Source: AP-15 sp963790875
GTDB taxonomy: Bacteria > Pseudomonadota > Alphaproteobacteria > ATCC43930 > CGMCC-115725
Assembly: GCA_963790875.1 (NCBI GenBank)
Contig: CAWBQT010000003.1
Location: 496,001 to 560,000 of the forward strand
DNA length: 64,000 bases
Direction of reading: 5' to 3'
Under the pieces are notes generated by a model that searched no databases, had not been told where the DNA came from, and worked only from the letters and a program-made list of their open reading frames with translations. The translations under genes and the position numbers were made by a program. How positions within the stretch are numbered: position 1 is the first letter of the stretch; each line of letters starts with the position of its first letter. Shown piece by piece: positions 1 to 9,263 of the stretch.

Positions 1-59
1 ATCGCTTCTACGAAATCGAGGAAGAGACGGTCGAGGAGAAGAAATGGGGCAAGCGATAG
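1..59 (+). CDS. C-terminal end of an unidentified protein (partial)
   Basis: The frame starting at base 3 is open from the window edge and ends at TAG 57-59. It gives 18 residues rich in Glu and Lys (RFYEIEEETVEEKKWGKR), which looks like a genuine hydrophilic C-terminus. The rest of the gene lies outside the window, so no function can be assigned. Confidence 0.5.
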   Translation, partial: RFYEIEEETVEEKKWGKR

Positions 60-60
60 C

Positions 61-112
61 GGCGGCGATTGCTCGCGTCCGGCGGCGATTGCTCGCGTCC
101 GGCGGCGATTGC
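61..112. repeat. 20-bp tandem repeat, 2.6 copies
   Basis: The unit ggcggcgattgctcgcgtcc occurs at 61-80 and 81-100 without mismatch, and its first 12 bases recur at 101-112. It starts directly after the stop codon of the partial upstream gene. A minisatellite made by slippage is the simplest explanation; with no spacers it is not a CRISPR. Confidence 0.85.
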
Positions 113-153
113 GGTAGGATGCCTCGGAACAAGGCGACCACAGGGAGGACAGG

Positions 154-1212
154 ATGTCGGGCAACCGCGGCGAGCAGACGATCGTGCATTTCGTCGGCAG
201 CATTCCGTTGCCCGACGCCGAAACCGTGTTCCGCACCCTCGCCGCTTCGGCGGGGCCGCATCTCTTGCGGCTGCCCGACGGAGAGACCGGCATCCGCAAG
301 ACCTGGATCCGCTTTTTGCAGGGCGTTCTCGCTGAAAACCCGGCGATCGAGGTGGCGGCGGATGTCCCGCCCTTCAGGTTCACGCAATGGGACGGCAAAC
401 TCTTGCGGGAAATCACGCGCCTGCGGGTGAAACCTGGCGCCCGTCCCGACCCCGCGACGTTCGAGACCGGCTATGCCGATATGGCGATCGCGTCATGGGC
501 CCTATTCGAGCGCCTGCAGCAGGCCGGCGTCATTCCGCCGGCGGTCAAGTTCCAGGTCTCGCTGCCGACGCCGATCGCCCCGACCTACAACAACATGCTG
601 CCGAGCGACCGGCAGCTCGTTCTGCCGGCCCTGACCGAGCATCTCGTCGGCGAGGTTGGCAAGATCGCCGGCGCCATCCCGCCCGACCGCCTGGCGCTGC
701 AATGGGACGTCTGCCAGGAGGTGCTCGCCTGGGAAGGCTATTACGAAACGGGACCCGTCGATTTCCGCAGCGAGACGCTCGCCGTGCTGACGCGGATCGG
801 CGATGCGGTGCCGGAACCGGTCGAGCTCGGCTACCATCTTTGCTACGGCAGCCCGGCCGACGAGCACTGCGTGCAGCCCAAGGACATGGCGATCATGGTC
901 GAGATGGCCAACGCCGTCAGCGCCGGCGTCTCGCGTCCGATCGAGTTCTTTCATATGCCGGTGCCGAAAGACCGCGCCGACGACGCCTATTTTGCGCCGC
1001 TCGACCATCTGCGCCTACCTCCTGAAACCGCCCTCTATCTCGGCCTCGTTCATCACGCCGACGCGCCGGGCGATATGGCGCGCCTTGCCGCGGCACGGCG
1101 CCATGCTCGCGTCGCCGGGGTCGCGACCGAATGCGGCATGGCACGCGGCGATCCGGCGCGACTGCCGGCACTCCTCGCCGCCCATGTCCACGCGGCGCAA
1201 CTCGGCGGGTAG
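154..1212 (+). CDS. UROD/MetE-like superfamily protein
   Basis: A 352-residue soluble protein with no signal peptide. It opens with a short strand ending in a Gly-Ser pair (VHFVGSIPLP) and later carries LQWDVCQEV near residue 190, GYHLCYGSP near 230 and an ECGMARGDP-type stretch near 325. This layout resembles the TIM-barrel C-terminal half of cobalamin-independent methionine synthase and relatives, where Cys and His bind zinc. It is shorter than MetE and lacks the N-terminal barrel, so methionine synthase activity should not be assumed. Substrate unknown. ATG 154 follows a purine-rich agggagg at 141-147. It stands alone, with about 1.1 kb of eroded DNA downstream. Confidence 0.6.
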   Translation: MSGNRGEQTIVHFVGSIPLPDAETVFRTLAASAGPHLLRLPDGETGIRKTWIRFLQGVLAENPAIEVAADVPPFRFTQWDGKLLREITRLRVKPGARPDPATFETGYADMAIASWALFERLQQAGVIPPAVKFQVSLPTPIAPTYNNMLPSDRQLVLPALTEHLVGEVGKIAGAIPPDRLALQWDVCQEVLAWEGYYETGPVDFRSETLAVLTRIGDAVPEPVELGYHLCYGSPADEHCVQPKDMAIMVEMANAVSAGVSRPIEFFHMPVPKDRADDAYFAPLDHLRLPPETALYLGLVHHADAPGDMARLAAARRHARVAGVATECGMARGDPARLPALLAAHVHAAQLGG

Positions 1213-2049
1213 CCGCGAAACTCCGCTGCCGGGCGCCCTCGTTGCTCTCGCCTCCATCCAGCTTGCCCTCAGGCGGCTTGCCAGGGCGGAGGTTGCCAAC
1301 ACAACAAACCGCAGGCGAGCGCGACGGTCGAGACACGCCGGGCCGTGGCCGACCTCGTCCCCGCCAATCTCACATCGATGACGTCGGACCCAGTCGCCGC
1401 CGCCTGTCACGCGCGATTTCACAGAACCCGTTGAAATTTCCCGTCGAACGGGAAGATGGACGGGAATATTTTGATTCGGCCCGTTCGGCCCAAAAAGACT
1501 TCGTGCGAAATCAATGACTTGAAGATAAAATTCCCGAGTCGTCCAAACGGGAAAATAACTGGCGTAGACGGGAATTGAAGACGCATAAACGGGAATCGCC
1601 AACCCGCCCTTGTTCACCGGCAAATTCGTGATCCTCCAGGAGCACCCCCACCTCGCCCAGTATGACAAACAGTATAGCCGGCGATCTGGACATAAAAAAT
1701 TTTAAGTAGGTAATACCGGCGTGCATCATGACCTGTTCGGCGAACGGCCGATCGCCAGCGCCGGGAAGGAGGTGCAACCGCCGGCGATCGCGGCGTTCCG
1801 ACGTTGAGCGACGACGCCACAGTGAAATTCGGCAACGAACGCAGTCTCGGCAACTCCACTCGCCAAAACCGGAGGGGTATCGAAGGGCGCGCGACGACTT
1901 GCATCGCAAATGGGATGAGTGATTGTCTGCCGAGCGCCGCCAATCGTGCCGTCGAGCGGTGCCGAGGCGACACTGGCGGCGCGGCGGCGATCGGTGGGTA
2001 CGCGGCACGACGATACGCCCGACCTCGCGCCACGCCGGCACCGGCGCAA
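1213..2049. other. Eroded intergenic region, no intact gene
   Basis: No frame here has convincing coding character. The stretch 1420-1720 is clearly more AT-rich than its surroundings and carries a cluster of ACGGGAA/TTCCCGT heptamers (1438-1595). A plus-strand segment around 1611-1690 translates to a plausible peptide (FVILQEHPHLAQYDKQ) but stops quickly and matches no family I recognise. The region reads as gene remnants next to the dehydrogenase tail at 2050-2262. Confidence 0.5.
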
Positions 2050-2262
2050 GTCCTGCCTTCCGAGCGGTAGGCCGGCTATCATCCGCGCGTAGGCCTCCGC
2101 TGCGCGCGAGCGGCACCGTCTCGATCATCGGACGCACGCCCGACAGCACGCTGAAGGCGAGCGTGTCCTGCGAATCCATTGCCGCGCCGGCGGCATGACC
2201 CACGACGCTGCGGCTCGCGCCAATCAGCTGCAGGGACGAGACCCAATTCCCGCCGCCTAGGC
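2050..2262 (-). pseudogene. C-terminal fragment of a Zn-dependent alcohol dehydrogenase
   Basis: The minus strand reads LQLIGASRSVVGHAAG, then MDSQDTLAFSVLSGVRPMIE, then TVPLAR. This is the pattern of the last 60 residues of medium-chain alcohol dehydrogenases: the region after the Rossmann fold with a G-x-x-x-D-x-x-D-x-L helix and the 'R-P-M-I-E-x-x-P-L' strand. After PLAR the expected 'AEAYARM' continues only in another frame (EAYARMIAG around 2080-2100), so a frameshift is present. The catalytic and cofactor domains are absent upstream. It is a remnant, not a working enzyme. Confidence 0.55.
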
Positions 2263-2365
2263 TGAATGGTCGGTGTCCGATCAGTTAGCCGACCTCCGTC
2301 GGAGCGAACGGGAATGCTTGCCCGGGGTGCGATTGAAGCGCTTAATCGCAACCGCAAGGGATGAA

Positions 2366-2818
2366 ATGAGCAACGTCACGACCACCGATATCGCGCTAAT
2401 GCGCGAGGCCATAGCACTCGCGGCTGAAGCGGACGCACCGTTCGGGGCAGTGATTGTCAAGGATGGCCGGGTGCTGGCGCGCGGGCGCAACTCCGGCAAG
2501 CGGCTCAAGGACCCGACCGCTCATGGCGAGATGGTCGCAATCCGCCACTGCCTCGCCGAGCATGGCCCGGAAATCTTGCGCGGCGCGACGATCTATACGT
2601 CGGGCGAGCCGTGTCCGATGTGTATGGGCGCCATCGCCTACTGCCGCATCGCGCGAGTAGTCTATGGCGCGTCGATCGAAGAGCTCAGCAAGGTCCTGGG
2701 CCAGATTAAAGTACCCAGCACTGAAATCGCGGCCAAGACGACGTTCACCGCGATCGAAGTTACCGGCGGCGTCCTGGCCGAGGACGCGCTCAAGTTGTTC
2801 GATGCATGGTGTCGATAG
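2366..2818 (+). CDS. Zn-dependent nucleoside/guanine deaminase
   Basis: A 150-residue member of the cytidine/deoxycytidylate deaminase fold. The zinc site is complete: AHGEM supplies His53 and the proton-shuttling Glu55, and PCPMC supplies Cys83 and Cys86. Length and the GAVIVKDGRVLARGRN strand match bacterial guanine deaminases and nucleoside deaminases of COG0590 rather than the RNA-binding TadA. I place the start at ATG 2366, ten bases after aaggg, rather than the upstream in-frame ATG at 2273, because the intervening residues are unlike the family. Likely cytosolic purine or pyrimidine salvage. It is not in an operon. Confidence 0.85.
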   Translation: MSNVTTTDIALMREAIALAAEADAPFGAVIVKDGRVLARGRNSGKRLKDPTAHGEMVAIRHCLAEHGPEILRGATIYTSGEPCPMCMGAIAYCRIARVVYGASIEELSKVLGQIKVPSTEIAAKTTFTAIEVTGGVLAEDALKLFDAWCR

Positions 2819-3141
2819 TAACTCCTTGCGGGTCATTGCGGCTAACTCGACTTCAACCTTTATGGGATAGCTCTCAAGGTCTCGCCCACGAATGGCCGGA
2901 TAGGGGCAATTCCTGCCGGTCGGAACGCGGCGGCGACGAGGGAAGGCCGGGCACCGAATTCGACAATTCGAGGCGATAGATACGGATGAGAGGCTTGCGG
3001 CAGCCGCCCAGCCGTCCGATGACCGGGGCGATCGTTACCCCAAGGGCGAGGGCGAGGAGAGGATCGAGAGGTGCGCGGACGCTGCCATGACACCTGCCGA
3101 CGTACTGCGCGCGCGTGTCGCAGTTCAGCAGGAGTCGAAAA
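2819..3141. other. Intergenic, no gene seen
   Basis: I see no coding frame with support between the deaminase and the secreted protein. A long minus-strand frame covers it but is the shadow of the gene at 3142. No clear hairpin terminator was found by eye. Confidence 0.4.
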
Positions 3142-3834
3142 ATGGCGTGTCTGCGCTCGGGGGAGACACCGAAACTGGCTCGCTTCGGCGATGTGTTTGC
3201 GAAAGCCATCTTGGGCCTCGGTGCTACACTGCTCGCCTTTGCTGCGATGGGGCGACCCGCGACAGCCCAGAGCGGCCACGAACTCCAATTTTGCGGCGGC
3301 TATTTTGCGCTTTGCGCCGCATCGACCTGCAAGCCGACGGGCCATCGGATCAAGGTGAATGTGACCGGCGGCAGCACGGCGTATTTCCCGGAGGCGGACT
3401 GCACCTGTCCGATCTTCTCGGGCCAGGCGATCGCGGACGTGACCGGCGGCAACATGCAAGGCTCGTGCAAGCTGCCGACCGCTTCGGACGGCTCGACCGG
3501 GGTTTGGTCGCTCTACGCGACCGAATCGGGCATAGCGCAGGCGGTTACCGGCTGGGTGCCTACCGGGCCCAAGGCCCAGGCGCCATATCTCTTCTGCGCA
3601 AAGCAACTCAATCTGGCCAGCACGATCGCAAATTGCTGGAGCTTTGCCTGCAATTCCCAGACCTATACCGATACTGGCGTGCCGGTGGCCACGTGCCACT
3701 GCCCGATCGGCGAGTCGCCAGACGGTACCGCGATTGCGCCGCACACCGCGTTCGTGACTCAGGCGGGGCAGGGTTTGCAGCAGTTCTGCGCGAAGCACCC
3801 GGTAGGCGGACCGCTCGAGTCGCCGCTGCCATGA
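3142..3834 (+). CDS. Secreted cysteine-rich hypothetical protein
   Basis: A 230-residue protein with an N-terminal basic region, a hydrophobic core (ILGLGATLLAFAAMG) and a likely signal peptidase site after RPATAQ. The mature part holds about twelve cysteines spaced through the chain, several in pairs such as DCTCP and TCHCP, which suggests a disulfide-rich periplasmic or extracellular protein. It may consist of two related halves, since 'FC-x-x-Y/Q ... C-x-C-P' recurs in each. ATG 3142 is preceded by aggag at 3130-3134, favouring it over GTG 3115. I do not recognise the family. No operon partners. Confidence 0.65.
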   Translation: MACLRSGETPKLARFGDVFAKAILGLGATLLAFAAMGRPATAQSGHELQFCGGYFALCAASTCKPTGHRIKVNVTGGSTAYFPEADCTCPIFSGQAIADVTGGNMQGSCKLPTASDGSTGVWSLYATESGIAQAVTGWVPTGPKAQAPYLFCAKQLNLASTIANCWSFACNSQTYTDTGVPVATCHCPIGESPDGTAIAPHTAFVTQAGQGLQQFCAKHPVGGPLESPLP

Positions 3835-4231
3835 ACCTGAAGAAGGTTTGGCTTCACGAGAAATCCAGCCTCTCGCCTTGCGCTCTGCCGAGCCTATGCT
3901 TCTCTGCTTCTCTATGGCCCCGGGCAACGGCCGCAGTGGGGCATCAAGACCCGCTTCCGCCGCCCAGGCTGAGTGACTGTTGTCGGTTTGGAAAGTGATC
4001 CTTTGCTCCGGGGGTGCGGCGCGTCGCCGACCGTGAGTGGCGGTTGCGGGCACCGCCCCGCGTCAGCATTAGGGGGGGTGTGATCAATGGCGGCATGCGA
4101 CAGCGGGAGAGGTATGCTCCGATGCGGGCAAAACGGCGCCTATCGGCGTTGCGATGCCTTCAGTTGATATCGCCGGACCACGCGGCGCCGATGTCTTGCG
4201 TAGCAGGGCGGTCGCGGCCAGCTAGGGGCCT
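3835..4231. other. Intergenic, no gene seen
   Basis: About 400 bases with no supported coding frame. Short frames on both strands lack ribosome binding sites and recognisable sequence. No strong repeat or palindrome is visible. Confidence 0.4.
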
Positions 4232-5152
4232 ATGGATTTCTCGGATGTAGATCGTGCTGCGCTGACGGCGGCGATAAAGCGTCTTGAGGAGCCGGGGTTC
4301 GCCGGCAAGATGACGACGCTCGCCGGACGGCCGGTGGAATTGGTGGCGCGGGCATTGCCGGGCCCGGCGGCGTCGATTGTCGCCAAAGTGGCCGAGGCCG
4401 CCCTGACGCGGGCGCTCGACATCGCTTTGTTCAGCCTGCGCGACCAGCGGTTCATCGGCGGACGGGTCGTGCATTCGGCACTGGCCTCGGCTTCGGGAGC
4501 GTTGGGTGGCGCCCTTGGCCTCGCCGCGCTGCCCGTCGAGTTGCCGGTATCAACCGCGATCATGCTGCGCACGATCGGCGAAATCGCCCGCGAAGAAGGC
4601 GAAGACCTTGCCGATCCGCGCACTCGGCTCGCCTGTCTCGAAGTCTTCGCGCTGGGGCACACCGGGCTCGCGGCGCCAAAAGGTGCTGAGGGGGGTTATT
4701 TCGCGTTGCGGGTATTGCTCGCTCGCGGTCTGGCGCTGGCCGCCGATACGCTTCTACGCAAAGGCGCCGCGCACAGCAATTCCGCGCTGATGCATCGGGC
4801 TCTGGCCCCGATTATTGCGCGGTTCACCGCCGTCGTCTCTCAGAAGCTCGCGCTCCAGGGAGTGGCAGTTATCGGCGCGGTCGGCGGGGCCGCGGTCAAC
4901 CTTGCCTTTATCGAGCAATACCACGGCCTGGCGCGCGGCCATTTCACGGTGCGCCGGCTGGAACGCGTTTATGGTGCCGAAGCGGTGCGTGCCGAATACG
5001 ACCGGCTCAAGGCCGCAGAGCTGCGCCAACCGGTGCAGATAGTTGGGGAAACCGTTCCGCTTGAGCTGCCCGGCGGCGGGCGCAGTCGGACGAAAGCAGC
5101 GCGGCTTCGAGCAGCGGTCCGAGCGGTAACAGCTGCACTTGCGACAGCGTGA
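4232..5152 (+). CDS. EcsC family protein
   Basis: A 306-residue Ala/Leu-rich protein matching the EcsC family across its length. Characteristic stretches are LPVELPVSTAIMLRTIGEIA near residue 100, LACLEVFALG near 130, and the late block AVIGAVGGAAVNLAFIEQY followed by GHFTVRRLERVYG near 235-250. EcsC-family proteins are widespread and membrane-associated; the name comes from the third gene of the Bacillus ecs ABC locus, but most members lack a proven function. No ABC transporter genes are nearby, so a transport role cannot be inferred from context. ATG 4232 lies just after a purine-rich ctaggggcct. Confidence 0.8.
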   Translation: MDFSDVDRAALTAAIKRLEEPGFAGKMTTLAGRPVELVARALPGPAASIVAKVAEAALTRALDIALFSLRDQRFIGGRVVHSALASASGALGGALGLAALPVELPVSTAIMLRTIGEIAREEGEDLADPRTRLACLEVFALGHTGLAAPKGAEGGYFALRVLLARGLALAADTLLRKGAAHSNSALMHRALAPIIARFTAVVSQKLALQGVAVIGAVGGAAVNLAFIEQYHGLARGHFTVRRLERVYGAEAVRAEYDRLKAAELRQPVQIVGETVPLELPGGGRSRTKAARLRAAVRAVTAALATA

Positions 5153-5206
5153 TGTAGCGTCCCGCCGCCCGAGCGGGAATGCCCGCTCCCAGGACCTCAT
5201 CGCGCA

Positions 5207-5515
5207 TCAGGGAGGCTCGAGCTCACCACTAATGATCTTTACCACCTGTGATGCTTCGGCAAACTCCGGGGCCATCATCGCAAGGGTCACGCTAACAAAA
5301 TTGTCCGTAGGACGATCGAGCTTGATTGACAATTTCTGCGGCGTGAAATCGATGCGGCGTAATAGAAAATGACCGCAGTATTTTTTGTCATGCGTTTCTA
5401 CGTAGCATCGATCATCATCTGGATCTTCGAATTGCCTTTGGATCAACAGATAAGGGCTGTCGGAGTCATCCGTATCCGGCTCGGCTTCGAACGTGACTTT
5501 GGTAGTAGTCGCCAT
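5207..5515 (-). CDS. Small acidic hypothetical protein
   Basis: A 102-residue protein with an Asp/Glu-rich N-terminal half (FEAEPDTDDSDSPYLLIQRQFEDPDDD) and a C-terminal part with alternating hydrophobics. Base composition is lower in GC than the neighbours, hinting at recent acquisition. It lies between the EcsC gene and the amidase pseudogene on the opposite strand. No transmembrane segment or signal peptide. I do not recognise the family. The regular composition and lack of low-complexity runs make it more credible than the surrounding shadow frames. Confidence 0.55.
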   Translation of the reverse strand: MATTTKVTFEAEPDTDDSDSPYLLIQRQFEDPDDDRCYVETHDKKYCGHFLLRRIDFTPQKLSIKLDRPTDNFVSVTLAMMAPEFAEASQVVKIISGELEPP

Positions 5516-5678
5516 CGCCGAAGACGGAAGTGGATACGTAGTTGGCGTGAAACTGCATGCTTCCCCTCAGCGGTTGCGGCGACGCCGGGCCGATCAGCGG
5601 CTCGGTTCCTCGCGCCGATAGCCGTCCACGTTACAGCAAGGGAGCCGAGCTTCGACCTCAGCGAGGCGTTGGTTTAAG

Positions 5679-7230
5679 ATGGCGACGGATAAGACCACAA
5701 GTCGTCTGATGGAAGCCAAACCGAAGTCCGCTGCAACGGCCAGCGCTCTGTCAGGTATGTGGCCCGAGGGGGATCGGTCGGCCTTGGTGTACCGCGGCGC
5801 CGGGGAGTTGTTACAAGCTCTCGCCAGCCGGCAGATCTCCTCGCGCGAGTTTGTTGACGGGGCGATCGCGCGTATCGAAGCGCTTGATCGGAAGATCAAC
5901 GCCGTCGTGGTGTGCGATTTTGACCGGGCACGCGCGGCGGCCGATGAGGCCGACGCCGCGCTCGCGCGCGGCGAGAGTTGGCCGCTGCTCGGGTTGCCGA
6001 TGATCGTCAAGGAGCAGTTCACGATCGTGGGCCTGCCGACGACCTGGGGCTATCCGAATTATCGGGATTGGCGGACCGACAACGATGCCTTCCGGTGCAG
6101 CGGCTCAAGGCCGCTGGCGCGGTGCTGCTCGGCATGACCCAACGTGCCGCTCGGGCTCGCCGACGGGTAGAGCTACAACGAGATTTACGGCACGACCAAC
6201 AACCCTTGGGATCCTGCCCGCACGCCGGGCGGTTCATCCGGCGGCGCCGCGGCGGCGCTGGCCGCCGGTTTCGGGCCGCTGGAACTGGGCTCGAGTATCG
6301 GCGGCTCGCTGCGGGCGCCGGCTCATTTCTGCGGCGTCTTCTCCCACAAGCCGAGCCTCGATCTGGTGCCGTAGCGTGGTGCCGGTCCGCCGCAGACGCC
6401 GGTAGTGCCGGTGCGCGGAGATCTCTCCGTCGACGACCCATGGCCCGCAACGCTGCCGATCTGGCGCTCGAACTAGCCGTCCTGCAGGGCCTTACGAACT
6501 GGCCGAGGGCGTCGGCTACCAGCTCGCCTTGCCGCCGCCGCGACACGAAAGGCCGGCCGAGTTTCGCGCCCTGCTCATCGATGAGCACCCGGTCTGCCCG
6601 ACCGCTTCGGGCGCGGCGGCGGCAATGGACGCGCTGGCCGAACGCCTAGCGAGGCGAGGCTTCCGCATCGTGCGCGACAGCCCGAACCTTCCCGATCTCG
6701 CGCTGACGACGCAGACTTATATTGAACTGCTAGCCGCATTTTTCGTCGCCGATCTGACAGCCGACAGGCGCGAATTTATTGCGACGGAGGTCCGGTCGTT
6801 GTCGGGCGATGATCGGAGCATTGCGGCGTGCCGGCTGCGGGGCTTCACGATGAGCCATGCCGATTGGGTCCTGGCGACCCGGCGGCGCGCCGCATTGCGA
6901 GGCCGCTGGCTGGCATTGTTCGAGGAGGTCGACATCGTGTTGTGTCCGGCGATGCCGACCCCAGCCATCCAGCACGATCACACGCCGATGGCGACCCGCG
7001 AACTCGACATCGATGGGCGACAGCGATCGTATTTCGACCAGCTCGCCTGGGCCGGCCCCGCGACCCTCAATGGCTTGCCCGCGACCACTGCGCCGATCGG
7101 CCCAACCGAGACCGGGCTACCAATCGGCGCCCAGATCATCGGCGGCTACCTGGAGGACCGCACGACGATTGCATTCGCTGACATGGTCGAGCGCGAGTTC
7201 GGCGGCTTGGTGCTGCCCCGATGCTGTAGC
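5679..7230 (+). pseudogene. Amidase-signature hydrolase, multiply disrupted
   Basis: Three frames together encode an amidase-signature enzyme. The catalytic Lys is in MIVKEQF (about 6001-6021), the Gly/Ser-rich loop GGSSGGAAAALAAG is at about 6220-6270 and the nucleophile region SSIGGSLRAPAH follows; the C-terminal part (6529-7230) holds LCPAMPTPA and GLPIGAQIIGG. Lesions: a lost base near 6092, an extra C near 6142, in-frame TAG where Gln is expected (ADG-stop-SYNEIYG, 6168-6170), another TAG at 6372-6374 and a further frame change near 6490. Such enzymes hydrolyse amides, often in the cytosol. With at least five defects this copy cannot make an intact protein, and point stops argue for real decay rather than only read error. 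Confidence 0.85.
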
Positions 7231-7434
7231 CGACTGGTGCGCAACTCGTTGGCCGACCGCAACCTGTTCGCCCGAATTGGCTGCATCCGGCCATTCCGGC
7301 TAGCTCGATCTGACAGCAGCACGAGCCCCGCACCGGGTCGTTGGCCGAATGCGCCAGTAATCTCTAGCCGAACTTGGCCGATTGGGGCAGGTTGAACGAG
7401 GTAAGTGGTTGACTTCTTTCGACTGGACCCACGA

Positions 7435-7448
7435 AGGTCTTCACTACA
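7435..7448 (+). repeat. 14-bp direct repeat, left flank of the IS
   Basis: The sequence aggtcttcactaca occurs here and again at 9264-9277 in the same orientation, directly outside the imperfect inverted ends of the element. It is best read as the target duplication. The transposase stop codon (TAG, 7446-7444 on the minus strand) falls inside it. Confidence 0.75.
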
Positions 7449-9219
7449 CGGGGGATGTCGGGGCGATCTGAGAGGCGCTGATTTTGGGCTCCGGTTGGGC
7501 GGGAAGGACGAGTTTGAGCTTGTCGAGGAGGAGCGCGAGCTCGGGTTCTGGCTCGGTGTAGCGGGTCAGCACCAGCTCGCGGCCGTCAGTCGTCGGGACA
7601 TGCAGGTCGATCATCTGCACGGCGGCGAACTTTTCGATGGCACTGCGCGGGGTGAGACCGGGCGCGAAGGCGTGGAGGCGCCGACCGAGCGTGACGTGGA
7701 GGCAATATGCGAGGAAGGCGATGAAGATATGCGCCTCGATGCGCGCCTCGTCCTGATGAAAGATCGGCCGGATGGCGAGGTCGCTCTTGAGGTTCTTGAA
7801 TGCCTCCTCGACGCTGACGAGCTGGAGGTACAAGCCCCACAGCCGCGCCGGATCGTCGTCGGTGAGATTGGTGCGCAAGAGATACCGGCCCTCGCGCCGT
7901 CGGGCCCGGCGCAGCTTGGCGCGATCGAGGCGATAGCTGAGGGCGGCGCTGTCCGCAGCCACCTCGATCGCGATCAGACGCCAAGCGGTTCGGGCCTGCT
8001 TGCGCGCGGCGCCGAGCCGCATCAGCAGCTCTTCGCGCGTCAGCTTCATACCAGCGAGCTGCTTGAGCCGTGCCCACAACCATTTCAGCTGGCGGCGGCG
8101 CATCGCCCGTTCTTTGGCGACCCGGTCGGTGCTTTGCGCGAAGACGTAAAGTTCGCCGTCTTGGGGCAGCAGCTTGACTTGCACACCCGGCCGGGCGTCC
8201 TGCCAGGGCTTGGCAACGAGAGCCTTCTCCAGCCGGGTCAGACGGCCCTTCGGCGTACCGACCAGATACTGCACCGGCGGATCGGCGGCGCGCATCTCGG
8301 CCAGCACCGCTTCGGTCGGTACGCCGCGGTCCATCAGCCAAATCCGCCGTGCCTTGCCGTACTGCCGCTCGATGCGGTCGAGAAAACCGCGCAGCGTCGT
8401 CTTGTCCGCCGTGTTGCCCGGCAATACCTCGTAGGCGAGCGGCAGCCCTTCTGGCGTCACCACCAGCGCGATGATTACCTGCACGCAGTCGCCTCGGTGG
8501 TCGCGCGAATAACCGTGCCGACGTTTGTCGCCTTCCGGAAACGGCGGATCGCTCTCGAAATAGGTGCTCGTCAGATCGTAGAGCAGCACATCGAAGTTGA
8601 CGTTGAACAGGTCGCGCCAACGCCCGACCAGATGGTCGAACAGCGCTTGCTTGTGTTCGAGCAGCCGATCGTGACAGCGGTAGAGCTTGTGGATCTCCGC
8701 CAGTCCGACATCCTCGCCCAGCAGGTCGGCCATGGCGCTGTGCTCGAACCATTGGCGATGCAAGTGCCACTCGCTGCCCGGCGCCAGCAGCCGGTAGGTC
8801 GCCAAGAGCAACAGCACCTGGTGCCAGCGTGTCCCCTTGCGGCTGGGGCCGAGCCTCCCGGCCCAGAACTCATCGAGCGCCAGTTCGCGCCACAGGTTCA
8901 CCGCCAGCCAGCACCCGCCCCATTGCCGCGGCCGGCGCAGCCGCAGCTCGCTGAGCTTCAGCCGGACGATCGAGGCGTCCGGCAGCACCCCCTCGCAGCG
9001 GTCTTCCGGGAACAGCGACAAGGTGCGCGGCGCCGGCGCTCCGGCCTCCAGGACGGCGATCGACTTGCGCCAAGCCAGTTCCTGAGAATCGTTGATCTCG
9101 CCCAGGTACAGCAGCGGCCGCTGTACCACACGGCCGCCGCCGACCCGGCGATTCTCCACGATGCTCCAGTAACGGTGCTCTTTGCCGTCCTTCTTGCGCT
9201 TGGTGTGGCGGAGAAACAT
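7444..9219 (-). CDS. IS1634 family transposase
   Basis: A 591-residue DDE transposase of the IS1634 type (IS4 superfamily). The first acidic residue lies in LLYDLTSTYFE near residue 213, the second in WLMDRGVP near 295, and the Glu in the YREK-like helix VEEAFKNLKSDLAIRP near 495. The N-terminus MFLRHTKRKKDGKEHRYW is typical, so I start at ATG 9219 rather than the upstream in-frame codon at 9273, which lies outside the element. The frame is intact and so could be active. The last codon and stop are supplied by the flanking direct repeat, meaning the exact C-terminus depends on the insertion site. Confidence 0.9.
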   Translation of the reverse strand: MFLRHTKRKKDGKEHRYWSIVENRRVGGGRVVQRPLLYLGEINDSQELAWRKSIAVLEAGAPAPRTLSLFPEDRCEGVLPDASIVRLKLSELRLRRPRQWGGCWLAVNLWRELALDEFWAGRLGPSRKGTRWHQVLLLLATYRLLAPGSEWHLHRQWFEHSAMADLLGEDVGLAEIHKLYRCHDRLLEHKQALFDHLVGRWRDLFNVNFDVLLYDLTSTYFESDPPFPEGDKRRHGYSRDHRGDCVQVIIALVVTPEGLPLAYEVLPGNTADKTTLRGFLDRIERQYGKARRIWLMDRGVPTEAVLAEMRAADPPVQYLVGTPKGRLTRLEKALVAKPWQDARPGVQVKLLPQDGELYVFAQSTDRVAKERAMRRRQLKWLWARLKQLAGMKLTREELLMRLGAARKQARTAWRLIAIEVAADSAALSYRLDRAKLRRARRREGRYLLRTNLTDDDPARLWGLYLQLVSVEEAFKNLKSDLAIRPIFHQDEARIEAHIFIAFLAYCLHVTLGRRLHAFAPGLTPRSAIEKFAAVQMIDLHVPTTDGRELVLTRYTEPEPELALLLDKLKLVLPAQPEPKISASQIAPTSPV

Positions 9220-9263
9220 GACGCTGCGAATTATACGCGCGGCAGCCACCCCGAAAATGGCCC
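7449..9263 (-). mobile_element. IS1634-family insertion sequence, apparently complete
   Basis: An element of about 1.8 kb holding one long transposase gene. The left end (gggggatgtcggggcgatctg) and the reverse complement of the right end (gggccattttcggggtggctg) form an imperfect terminal inverted repeat sharing a cgggg core and a ctg end. A 14-bp direct repeat lies immediately outside. IS1634-family elements are known for direct repeats longer and more variable than usual, so 14 bp is in character. It sits between the decayed amidase and the frameshifted HD gene, neither of which it interrupts directly. Confidence 0.75.

Noticed and set aside
61..112. Possible CRISPR array
   Set aside because: The repeat units are directly adjacent with no spacers and fewer than three copies.
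2860..4053. A 397-codon minus-strand frame
   Set aside because: Overlaps the secreted Cys-rich protein, which has a signal peptide and a ribosome binding site; the antisense product has neither.
5007..5207. A 66-codon minus-strand frame
   Set aside because: Overlaps the 3' end of the EcsC gene and lacks any supporting motif.
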